DNA from: Cyanobacteria bacterium M_surface_10_m2_119
GTDB lineage: Bacteria > Cyanobacteriota > Cyanobacteriia > PCC-6307 > Cyanobiaceae
Direction: 5' to 3'
Length of the DNA stretch: 56,073 bases
NCBI GenBank assembly: GCA_016882525.1
Contig: VGPU01000010.1
Span: 1 to 56,073, forward strand
Part shown: positions 44,800 through 51,874 of the stretch, one piece after another
Numbering within the stretch: the stretch's first letter is position 1
Layout of the letters: every line of letters starts with the position of its first letter
The notes under the pieces: model-generated
What the model was told of the DNA's origin: nothing
The model's input: the letters and a program-made list of their open reading frames with translations, nothing else
Database searches by the model: none
Position numbers and translations under genes: made by a program

Positions 44800-45537
44800 A
44801 TGGCCCTGCAGGCCCTGCTCTGGGATGTGGATGGCACCCTGGCTGAAACCGAGCGCGACGGTCACCGCTGTGCCTTCAATGCGGCCTTCGCCGCCGCGGG
44901 CATCACACTCCACTGGGATGCCGTCACCTACGGGCGCTGGCTGGCCATCGCCGGGGGCCGGGAACGCATCGCCGCCGCTCTCACCGAACTCGAGCATGCC
45001 CCTCCCACGGCGGAGCGGGTGGAGGCCCTGCAGGCCGCCAAGCAGGGCCATTACGCCGCGCTGATGGCGCGGGGCGCGCTGCAGTTGCGCCCCGGCGTGC
45101 GCACCCTGATCCTCGAGGCCCAGCGCCTCGGCCTGCAGCAGGTGATCGTCACCACCAGCGGTCGCACCGCGGTGGCCGCCCTGGTGGAGCGGCTGCTCCC
45201 CGAGGCCGGCGGGGCCTTCCGCTTCTGGGTGTGCGGCGAGGATGTGGCCCGCAAGAAGCCCGATCCCGAGGCCTACCGGCAGGCGAGCGAGCGCCTGGGG
45301 CTGGCGCCCGATCAGCTGCTGGCGATCGAGGATTCCCCCGCCGGCCTGGCCTCGGCGACGACGGCAGGTCTGGCCTGCGTGATTACGCGGAGCCACTACG
45401 GCCACCATCTCGCCCCTGGCCACTTCGGCGCGGCCCGGGCCGTGCTCTCCGGTCTTGGCCCTGAGGATCGGGTGCTCCAGGGGCCCGCTTGCGAAGGCCC
45501 GGGGATCACGCTCTCCTATCTCGAGACCTTGCTGTGA
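44800..45537 (+). CDS. HAD-family sugar phosphatase, CbbY-like
   Basis: The 245-residue protein has HAD motif I LLWDVDGTLAETERDG (Asp nucleophile at residue 9), motif II VTTSGRT, motif III ARKKPDPEAY and motif IV AIEDSPAGL. This is the CbbY group, whose best-known member dephosphorylates xylulose-1,5-bisphosphate, a Rubisco inhibitor. Phosphoglycolate phosphatase is another possibility. The next gene begins at GTG 45534 inside its stop. Confidence 0.87.
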   Translation: MALQALLWDVDGTLAETERDGHRCAFNAAFAAAGITLHWDAVTYGRWLAIAGGRERIAAALTELEHAPPTAERVEALQAAKQGHYAALMARGALQLRPGVRTLILEAQRLGLQQVIVTTSGRTAVAALVERLLPEAGGAFRFWVCGEDVARKKPDPEAYRQASERLGLAPDQLLAIEDSPAGLASATTAGLACVITRSHYGHHLAPGHFGAARAVLSGLGPEDRVLQGPACEGPGITLSYLETLL

Positions 45538-45881
45538 CGTCCCTGCTCCCCCAGCGCACCCGTTTTCAGCGCGTCAGCGCCGGCCTGGCCGAGGCGCTTT
45601 CGGCCCAACTCAGGGGGGGCTGGCGGCACCGCAGTGTGGTGCTGCTGGCCCTGCTGCTGGGTTTCTACGCCGGCGGCAATGTCACCTCCTATGTGCTCCC
45701 CCTGTTCCCCGGTGGGCGGCCGGCCATCGTGCTCACCCTGGTGCTGGCCCTCGAGCTGCTGGTGCGGCTGCGGAGCCGGATGGTGCAGGGCGTTCCATCC
45801 CTGGGCTGGCGGATCGCCGACAACCTGCGCATCGGGCTGGTGTACGCCCTCGTGCTTGAGGCCTACAAGCTGGGCACCTGA
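45534..45881 (+). CDS. Ycf20-like (DUF565) membrane protein
   Basis: The 115-residue protein has LLPQRTRFQRVSAGL, then a helix (VVLLALLLGFYAGGNVTSYVLPLFPGG), a second helix (AIVLTLVLALELLVRLRSR) and LGWRIADNLRIGLVYALVLEAYKLG. It matches the Ycf20/DUF565 family of cyanobacteria and plastids, whose role is linked in algae to non-photochemical quenching. Start GTG 45534 overlaps the HAD stop by four bases; its stop shares one base with the glycerate kinase ATG. Confidence 0.82.
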   Translation: MTSLLPQRTRFQRVSAGLAEALSAQLRGGWRHRSVVLLALLLGFYAGGNVTSYVLPLFPGGRPAIVLTLVLALELLVRLRSRMVQGVPSLGWRIADNLRIGLVYALVLEAYKLGT

Positions 45882-46954
45882 TGCGGCTTGAGCGCCAGGA
45901 TCTGCTCGAGCGGGGGTTTGAAGGCCCCTGGCTCCTGAGCTGCGGTATTGCCGATCCGGACGGGTGGCATCGGCGCTGGTGTGCACGCCTGCCGCCGGAG
46001 CTGCCCCTGGATCCGGTGCTGCTGCATGGGTTCGCCCTGCCGTTGCTGGAGCGGCTGCATCAGCTTGCGGGGGCTGGGGGCCGCCCCGTGCTCGCCCTCA
46101 ATGCGCCGGTGGGAGCCGGCAAGAGCACCTTGGGCCGGGTGCTGGCGGAGCTGGCGCCCCTCCTCGGTTTCAGGCTCGCCGTGGCCTCCATCGACGACGT
46201 CTACCTGCCCTGGGCGGAGCGGCAGCGGGCCCTGGCCGGCAATCCCTTTGGCGTCACGCGGGTGCCGCCTGGCAGCCACGACCCTGTCCTGCTCTGCGAG
46301 CGGCTGGAGCAATGGCGCTCCGGAGGGGTGCTGCGGTTGCCCCGCTTCGACAAGACCCTCCGCGATGGTGAAGGCGATCGCTGCGCCGATCGGGTGGTGC
46401 CCGCCGATGCCCTGCTGCTCGAGGGCTGGCTCCTGGGTTGCCGTCCCCTCGGCAGTGCCCTGGTCCCCCAGCTCCTGCAGGGCAGCGAGGGGCCTGGAGA
46501 GACGCTGCGCGAGCAGGAACGCAGCTGGCTGGGTCATTGGGACAGGGCTCTTCAGGCCTACCTGCCCCTCTGGCAGAGCTGCCAGGAGCTGTGGTTGATG
46601 CATCCTCTGCATTGGGAGCTGCCGCGCCGCTGGCGCTTTCAGGCAGAGGCCCGCCAACGCCGCAAGGGCGGCGACACCCTGAGTGCCGCCGCCCTTGGGA
46701 ACCTCGTGCGGGCCAGCCTCTGCAGCCTGCCGCCGCAGCTCTATCAGCAGCCCTTGCAGGCGCTCGTAGACCCGCCGGGGGATGGTTCAGCCGGCCGAAG
46801 CAACCTGCAGAAGGTTGCCGGGCAGACCGAAGGACCCATTGCAGGCTCCCTGCCGGCTCGCGATGCGCTTCGACCCGTGGCCGCCGCCCTGTTGGATCAA
46901 CGGCGCCGGCTCCACCACCTGCTGGTGGCGGAACCGGCGCCGGCGGCCAGCTGA
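45881..46954 (+). CDS. glyK: D-glycerate 3-kinase (plant-type)
   Basis: The 357-residue protein has P-loop LNAPVGAGKST (about residue 74), ASIDDVYLPW, NPFGVTRVPPGSHD, PRFDKTLRDGEGDR and LLLEGWLLGCRPL, the signature of plant-type glycerate kinase. It completes photorespiration by making 3-phosphoglycerate. The C-terminal 55 residues contain an unusual Gly/Ser-rich stretch before the usual DQRRRLHHLL end, so an inserted linker or a small frame disruption is possible. Its ATG overlaps the ycf20 stop by one base. Confidence 0.88.
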   Translation: MRLERQDLLERGFEGPWLLSCGIADPDGWHRRWCARLPPELPLDPVLLHGFALPLLERLHQLAGAGGRPVLALNAPVGAGKSTLGRVLAELAPLLGFRLAVASIDDVYLPWAERQRALAGNPFGVTRVPPGSHDPVLLCERLEQWRSGGVLRLPRFDKTLRDGEGDRCADRVVPADALLLEGWLLGCRPLGSALVPQLLQGSEGPGETLREQERSWLGHWDRALQAYLPLWQSCQELWLMHPLHWELPRRWRFQAEARQRRKGGDTLSAAALGNLVRASLCSLPPQLYQQPLQALVDPPGDGSAGRSNLQKVAGQTEGPIAGSLPARDALRPVAAALLDQRRRLHHLLVAEPAPAAS

Positions 46955-46965
46955 GGAGCTGTGGC

Positions 46966-47142
46966 TCAGCTCTCGCTGCTCTCGTCTTCGCTGATCGGGT
47001 AGACGAAGCCCTGGGAGCGACCGCTCAGCACGGCCTTGCCGAGCGACATCGCCTTGCGGGCGGCGTCTGCAGCCTTGGCTTTCCAGTGGGCATGGCGCTG
47101 ATTGCGCTTGCCTTTCGAGGTTTTCTTCTTGGGAACAGCCAT
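46966..47142 (-). CDS. rpmF: 50S ribosomal protein L32
   Basis: The 58-residue protein starts [20 protein letters not shown] and ends [14 protein letters not shown]. It matches bacterial L32, including the basic KKKTSKGKR start. The zinc-binding cysteines of some L32 proteins are absent, as in the C-minus type. It converges on glyK with 11 bases between and lies opposite ftsH across 84 bases. Confidence 0.97.
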   Translation of the reverse strand: MAVPKKKTSKGKRNQRHAHWKAKAADAARKAMSLGKAVLSGRSQGFVYPISEDESSES

Positions 47143-47200
47143 CCCCGACTCACAGCCAAACGATGATCTTCCCTGCCCGACTGGCCTTTCGTCAAATCGC

Positions 47201-47206
47201 TAAGCT
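47201..47206 (+). promoter_or_regulatory. possible -10 element TAAGCT of ftsH
   Basis: A TANNNT hexamer 21 bases before the GTG start at 47227. Confidence 0.28.
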
Positions 47207-47226
47207 CCAGCCAAAGACGGACTTCC

Positions 47227-49152
47227 GTGAGCGCCAGCCCTGTTCCGGCCCCTGCTCCTGCGCCGGCCGGCCAGCCGGCAGCCCCCCAGGCTGAGCCTGC
47301 AGCGTCCCGCTCCACCCCTCCGAGCCTGCGCGAGTGGTTGGACGGAGAGGGTGCCGCCCCGCAGCCGACCTACAGCCAGCTGCTCAAGGACATCCGCACT
47401 GGCCAGGTGCGTGAGCTCGAACTCTCACCCCGCCAGCGGGAGGTGCGGGTGCAGTTCAAGGACGGACGCCAGGCCCGCGTGGCCATGTTCAGCAACGAGC
47501 AGCAGGTGTTGCGCACCGCCGAGCTGGCCGGCGTGCCCCTGAGCGTGCGGGACGACCGGGCCGATGCGGCCACGGCCTCCCTGGTGTCCAACGGATTGCT
47601 GGTGCTGCTGCTGCTGGCCGGTCTGGCCCTGCTGCTGCGCCGCTCGGCCCAGGTGGCCAACCGGGCCCTCGGCTTCGGCAGCAGCAAACCCCGCCTTCAG
47701 GCCGAGGGCAGCGTGCCGGTGCGCTTTGAGGACGTGGCCGGGATCGCCGAGGCCAAGGAGGAGCTCCAGGAGGTGGTGGCCTTTCTCAAGGCGCCGGAGC
47801 GCTACACCGCCATCGGCGCCCGCATCCCCAAGGGCGTGCTCTTGGTGGGTCCCCCCGGCACCGGCAAGACCCTGCTGGCCCGGGCGATCGCCGGCGAGGC
47901 CGGGGTGCCGTTCTTCTCGATGGCCGCCTCCGAGTTCGTGGAGATGTTCGTGGGCGTGGGGGCCAGCCGGGTGCGGGATCTCTTCCGCAAGGCCAAGGCG
48001 AAGGCGCCCTGCATCATTTTCATCGATGAGATCGATGCCGTCGGTCGCCAGCGGGGTGCTGGCATCGGTGGGGGCAATGACGAGCGCGAGCAGACCCTGA
48101 ACCAGCTGCTCACCGAGATGGATGGCTTCGCCGAGAACTCCGGAGTGATCCTGCTGGCCGCCACCAACCGGCCGGATGTGCTCGATGCGGCCCTCATGCG
48201 TCCGGGGCGCTTCGACCGGCGGATCACCGTGGATCTGCCCGACCGCCGGGGCCGGGAGGCCATCCTCTCGGTGCATGCCCGCACCCGGCCCCTGGGGGAG
48301 GGGGTCTCCCTCAGTGACTGGGCCAGCCGCACCCCAGGGTTCTCCGGGGCCGATCTGGCCAACCTGCTCAATGAGGCAGCCATTCTTACCGCCCGGCGGC
48401 AGCAGACCAGCATCGATGAGCAGGCCCTCAACGACGCCCTTGAGCGGATCACCATGGGACTGGCCGTGGCGGCCCTGCAGGATTCCGCCAAGAAGCGCCT
48501 GATCGCTTACCACGAAGTGGGCCATGCCTTGCTCACCACCCTCGTGCCCCATGCCGACCGCCTCGACAAGGTGACCCTGCTTCCCCGGGCCGGGGGTGTG
48601 GGCGGCTTTGCCCGCACCATGCCCGACGAAGAGGTGCTCGACTCCGGCTTGATCAGCAAGGCCTATCTCCAGGCTCGCCTGGTGGTGGCGATGGGTGGTC
48701 GGGCGGCCGAGCTGGTGGTGTTCGGTCCCAATGAGGTCACCCAGGGTGCCTCGGGCGACCTCGATCTGGTGGCCCGTATCGGCCGTGAGATGGTGACCCG
48801 CTACGGCTTCTCTCCCCTCGGGCCCCTGGCCCTGGAGGCGGAGGGGCCTGAGGTGTTCCTCGGGCGCGACTGGTTGCGCTCCCAGCCGCACTACTCCGAG
48901 GAAACCGCCCAGCGCATCGATACCCAGGTGCGCCTGCTGGCGCGCCAGGCGCTCGATCAGGCGATCGCCCTGCTCACCCCGCGTCGTGCCCTCATGGATG
49001 CCCTGGTGGAGCGCCTGATCGCCGAGGAGACCCTGGAGGGCGACACCTTCCGCAGCCTGGTGGAGGCGGATGAGCGTCGCCGCATCGCCTCCGGTTCAGC
49101 CGGTGAGCCCTCCGCTGAACCGGATGTCAAGGCTGCGCAGGTAGGTGTGTAG
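47227..49152 (+). CDS. ftsH: FtsH AAA+ zinc metalloprotease
   Basis: The 641-residue protein has an N-terminal Pro/Ala-rich region, a periplasmic or lumenal segment ending at the second hydrophobic helix ([18 protein letters not shown], about residue 118), AAA motifs [27 protein letters not shown], and the SRH, then [10 protein letters not shown] (HExxH, about residue 430). It degrades damaged membrane proteins such as D1 of photosystem II. The N-terminal 30 residues look like a low-complexity leader. GTG start at 47227. Its last 57 bases overlap the bicupin gene. Confidence 0.96.
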   Translation: MSASPVPAPAPAPAGQPAAPQAEPAASRSTPPSLREWLDGEGAAPQPTYSQLLKDIRTGQVRELELSPRQREVRVQFKDGRQARVAMFSNEQQVLRTAELAGVPLSVRDDRADAATASLVSNGLLVLLLLAGLALLLRRSAQVANRALGFGSSKPRLQAEGSVPVRFEDVAGIAEAKEELQEVVAFLKAPERYTAIGARIPKGVLLVGPPGTGKTLLARAIAGEAGVPFFSMAASEFVEMFVGVGASRVRDLFRKAKAKAPCIIFIDEIDAVGRQRGAGIGGGNDEREQTLNQLLTEMDGFAENSGVILLAATNRPDVLDAALMRPGRFDRRITVDLPDRRGREAILSVHARTRPLGEGVSLSDWASRTPGFSGADLANLLNEAAILTARRQQTSIDEQALNDALERITMGLAVAALQDSAKKRLIAYHEVGHALLTTLVPHADRLDKVTLLPRAGGVGGFARTMPDEEVLDSGLISKAYLQARLVVAMGGRAAELVVFGPNEVTQGASGDLDLVARIGREMVTRYGFSPLGPLALEAEGPEVFLGRDWLRSQPHYSEETAQRIDTQVRLLARQALDQAIALLTPRRALMDALVERLIAEETLEGDTFRSLVEADERRRIASGSAGEPSAEPDVKAAQVGV

Positions 49153-50049
49153 CCCCGCGTCCTGAATCGGCAGCAGGCGGGCCATGCGGCCGCTCTCGTT
49201 GGCGTGGGCGTGCCAGTGGCCCGGAGGGGTGATGAAGGCCCCGCCTGCTTCCCAGTCGATGCGGGTGGGGTTGCGGATGGTGCCGTCGGCGTTGAGCTCG
49301 GTGCCCACCAGGGTGTAGCAGCCGGGATCGCAGTCGAGGATGAGGTCGAGGGCCACCGACTGGTGGCGATGCGGGGGCTGGACGGCCCCCGATGGCACCA
49401 CCCCGAGCATGGCCCAGAGGGTGTGGCTCACGGTGCGGCTGGCAGGAAAGTCGGCATGGGCCAGCAGCACGCTCAGGCGGTTGCTGCGGGCGGCGGAGGG
49501 ATCGGCGAGCAAGGTTGTCAGTTCCTGCTCCAGCCGGGCCGCCGGGTAGTGGGTGGGCTCGAAGCGCGCCCGGCTCGGCTGCACCCCGAGATGCTCCAGG
49601 AGGGGGCCGTCGTGCACCCAGTAGAGGACGCTGGTGGCTTCGGCCTGGAGCAGGGGGGTGGGCCCCCAGGGCAGCACCAGCAGGTCGCCGGCCTGCCAGC
49701 GCAGGCGCCGTTCCCCCCATACCAGCTCTCCGGACCCCTCCAGCACATGGAACAGGGAGCTGGTGGCCTCGGCCGCGGCCTTGAGGCCCTCGCCGGCCTC
49801 CAGACGCAGGAAGTGGGCGGCGAGGGCAGGGCTGGTGGCGGGGCCGGGGCAGCCCAGCTCGACGCTGAGGTCGAGGGGGATCACCCGGGTGGGGCCGGCC
49901 TGGTGCAGACTAGCGGGCCACTGGCGATAGGGCACGGGCTCGGTGAGCCCGGCCCGCACGGGATTGGCGGCCTGGCGGTAGTCGTACACCAGGGCTTTGG
50001 CCTGCCAGTCGCGGGCCAGCTCTGGGGAGTGGATCGGGGCCTTGGTCAT
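49096..50049 (-). CDS. bicupin protein, gentisate-dioxygenase-like
   Basis: The 317-residue protein has two cupin domains. The first has an N-terminal beta region with FHVLEGSGELVWGERRLRWQAGDLLVLPWG (about residues 105-135), and the second has VQPPHRHQSVALDLILDC (about residue 225) and FITPPGHWHAH (about 280). The His/Glu metal ligands appear in the second domain, in a form reminiscent of gentisate 1,2-dioxygenases. No aromatic-degradation genes accompany it. It is convergent with ftsH, sharing 57 bases. Confidence 0.8.
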   Translation of the reverse strand: MTKAPIHSPELARDWQAKALVYDYRQAANPVRAGLTEPVPYRQWPASLHQAGPTRVIPLDLSVELGCPGPATSPALAAHFLRLEAGEGLKAAAEATSSLFHVLEGSGELVWGERRLRWQAGDLLVLPWGPTPLLQAEATSVLYWVHDGPLLEHLGVQPSRARFEPTHYPAARLEQELTTLLADPSAARSNRLSVLLAHADFPASRTVSHTLWAMLGVVPSGAVQPPHRHQSVALDLILDCDPGCYTLVGTELNADGTIRNPTRIDWEAGGAFITPPGHWHAHANESGRMARLLPIQDAGLHTYLRSLDIRFSGGLTG

Positions 50050-50089
50050 GGGCAGGTACTCCCGGATCGGGTCTGAAATAGTTAACGAA

Positions 50090-50095
50090 ACCCTA
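50090..50095 (-). promoter_or_regulatory. possible -10 element TAGGGT of the bicupin gene
   Basis: A TANNNT hexamer on the minus strand lies 40 bases before the bicupin ATG at 50049. Confidence 0.28.
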
Positions 50096-50101
50096 TTGAG
50101 C

Positions 50102-50130
50102 GGGAGGTGGCCCCTGACGGGCTGCCTCCC
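50102..50130. terminator. imperfect hairpin between the sulfur-carrier-like gene and the bicupin gene
   Basis: Twelve-base arms, GGGAGGTGGCCC and GGGCTGCCTCCC, pair with two mismatches around a five-base loop. No T-run follows, so it is a weak terminator candidate for the transcript from thrC and the small protein; it may also act as a boundary. Confidence 0.45.
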
Positions 50131-50175
50131 CTGCTACGGATCAGGGCCAGAGATCAGTGGGATCAGCGCCGCCGA

Positions 50176-50451
50176 TCAGCCGCCGGCCACGGCGGGCACG
50201 ATCGACACCTCGTCGCCGTCGTTGAGGGCGGTGGCCTCGTTCTCGAGGAAGCGGATGTCCTCGCTGTTCACATAGATGTTGAGGAAGCGGCGCAGCTTGC
50301 CGCTCTCATCGCACAGGCGGGCCTGGATGCCGGGGAAGCGGGCCTCCAGGGCCTCCACCAGGGCGCTCACCGTGCCGGCCTCGAGGCTGACGCTGGCCTC
50401 GTCGTTGGTGAACTTCTGCAGGGGGGTGGGGATCAGGACCTGGATGGCCAT
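50176..50451 (-). CDS. MoaD/ThiS-like protein with Gly-Gly end
   Basis: The 91-residue protein has the beta-grasp pattern of MoaD/ThiS sulfur carriers: [13 protein letters not shown], a helix with [27 protein letters not shown], and the end [13 protein letters not shown]. The Gly-Gly end is what an adenylating enzyme would activate and a thiocarboxylate would form on. It lies 69 bases downstream of threonine synthase on the same strand. In Mycobacterium a similar neighbour (CysO) feeds cysteine synthesis. No activating enzyme is in the window. Confidence 0.88.
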   Translation of the reverse strand: MAIQVLIPTPLQKFTNDEASVSLEAGTVSALVEALEARFPGIQARLCDESGKLRRFLNIYVNSEDIRFLENEATALNDGDEVSIVPAVAGG

Positions 50452-50520
50452 GGTGGTGGAGATAAGGAGAAAACGGGGGCAGGACTGCCGCCCTGGGGAT
50501 CTGGAGCGCCTGGGTGCAGA

Positions 50521-51789
50521 TCAGCCGTTGGCGTGGCTGGCCTGGGCCTGCTGCCAGGCGGCGTTGAAGCTGTCGAGCTGGGCCTCGATCGTGTAGGGCG
50601 CACCGATCGCATCCACCACCGCTTCGGTCGTCTTCAGACCGTTGCCGGTGATGTAGGCCACCGTGCGCTCCTCGGGGTTGATCTTGCCCTGCTCCACCAG
50701 CTTCTTGAGCACCGCAATCGTGGTGCCGCCGGCGGTTTCGGTGAACACGCCCTCGGTTTCGGCCAGCAGCTTGATGCCCTCGATGATCTCGGCGTCGTTC
50801 ACCGCGGCGATCGTGCCCTGGGTGGCGTTGGCGATGTCGATGGCGTAGGGGCCATCCGCCGGGTTGCCGATGGCGATCGACTTGGCGATGGTGTTCGGCT
50901 TCACCGGGGTGATGAAGTCGCGGCCTTCGGCGAAGGCCTGGGCGATCGGGCTGCAGCCCTCCGCCTGGGCTCCGCTGAAGCGCACCGCCTTCTCCTCCAC
51001 CAGGCCGCACTTGATGAATTCATCGAAGCCCTTGCGGATCTTCGTGAACAGGGAGCCGGAGGCCAGGGGCGCCACGATGTGGTCGGGCAGCTCCCAGCCC
51101 AGCTGTTCGATCACCTCGTAGCCGAGGGTCTTGGAGCCCTCGGAGTAGTAGGGGCGCAGGTTGATGTTCACGAAGCCCCAGCCGTAGGTGTTGGCAACCT
51201 CCGAGCACAGGCGGTTCACCTGGTCGTAGTTGCCCTTCACCGCCATCAGGGTGGGGTTGTAGATCAGGGTGCCAAGCACCTTGCCCAGCTCCAGGTCGCT
51301 GGGGATGAACACGCAGCACTCCAGGCCGGCGTGGGCGGCAATGGCGGCGGTGGAGTTGGCCAGGTTGCCGGTGGAGGCGCAGCTCACGGTGGTGAACCCC
51401 AGCTCGCGGGCGCGGGTGAGGGCCACGCTCACGACGCGGTCCTTGAAGGACAGCGTCGGCATGTTCACGCCGTCGTTCTTGATGTACAGGCTCTTGAGGC
51501 CCAGGCGGCGGGCCAGGTTGTTGGCCTTGAGCAGGGGCGTGAAGCCGGTGCCCACATCGATCGGGTCGCCCTCGATCGGCAGGAATTCGCGGTACCGCCA
51601 GATCGAGGCGGGTCCGGCTTCGATCGTGGCGCGGCTGACGCGGCTGCGGATGGCGTCGTAGTCGTAGACGACTTCCAGCGGGCCGAAGCAGACGTCCTCG
51701 CAGACGTGACGAGCGCCCGGCTCATAGGCATGGCCGCATTCCTTGCAGCGCAGGCCGGTGAAGGTCGAACGGGAGAGCGTGGCTGTCAC
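50521..51789 (-). CDS. thrC: threonine synthase
   Basis: The 422-residue PLP enzyme has an N-terminal cysteine cluster (GLRCKECGHAYEPGARHVCED, about residues 13-33), the Schiff-base lysine in LSFKDR (about 105), a central beta region and GGTTIAVLKKLVEQG near the end. The N-terminal cysteines and length fit cyanobacterial ThrC. It converts O-phosphohomoserine to threonine. Start GTG 51789; the longer frame covers the divergent UPF0182 start. TAGCCT at 51818-51813 may be the -10 box. Confidence 0.93.
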   Translation of the reverse strand: MTATLSRSTFTGLRCKECGHAYEPGARHVCEDVCFGPLEVVYDYDAIRSRVSRATIEAGPASIWRYREFLPIEGDPIDVGTGFTPLLKANNLARRLGLKSLYIKNDGVNMPTLSFKDRVVSVALTRARELGFTTVSCASTGNLANSTAAIAAHAGLECCVFIPSDLELGKVLGTLIYNPTLMAVKGNYDQVNRLCSEVANTYGWGFVNINLRPYYSEGSKTLGYEVIEQLGWELPDHIVAPLASGSLFTKIRKGFDEFIKCGLVEEKAVRFSGAQAEGCSPIAQAFAEGRDFITPVKPNTIAKSIAIGNPADGPYAIDIANATQGTIAAVNDAEIIEGIKLLAETEGVFTETAGGTTIAVLKKLVEQGKINPEERTVAYITGNGLKTTEAVVDAIGAPYTIEAQLDSFNAAWQQAQASHANG

Positions 51790-51812
51790 GGCGCAACCGG
51801 GGCGGGACGTGG

Positions 51813-51818
51813 AGGCTA
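51813..51818 (-). promoter_or_regulatory. possible -10 element TAGCCT of thrC
   Basis: A TANNNT hexamer on the minus strand, 23 bases before the GTG of thrC. It falls within the 85-base divergent spacer with the UPF0182 gene. Confidence 0.28.
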
Positions 51819-51874
51819 GCAACGGCAACCGCCGTGGATCACAAAGCCCGATCTTGGGTGTCGGGATTTTGAGG

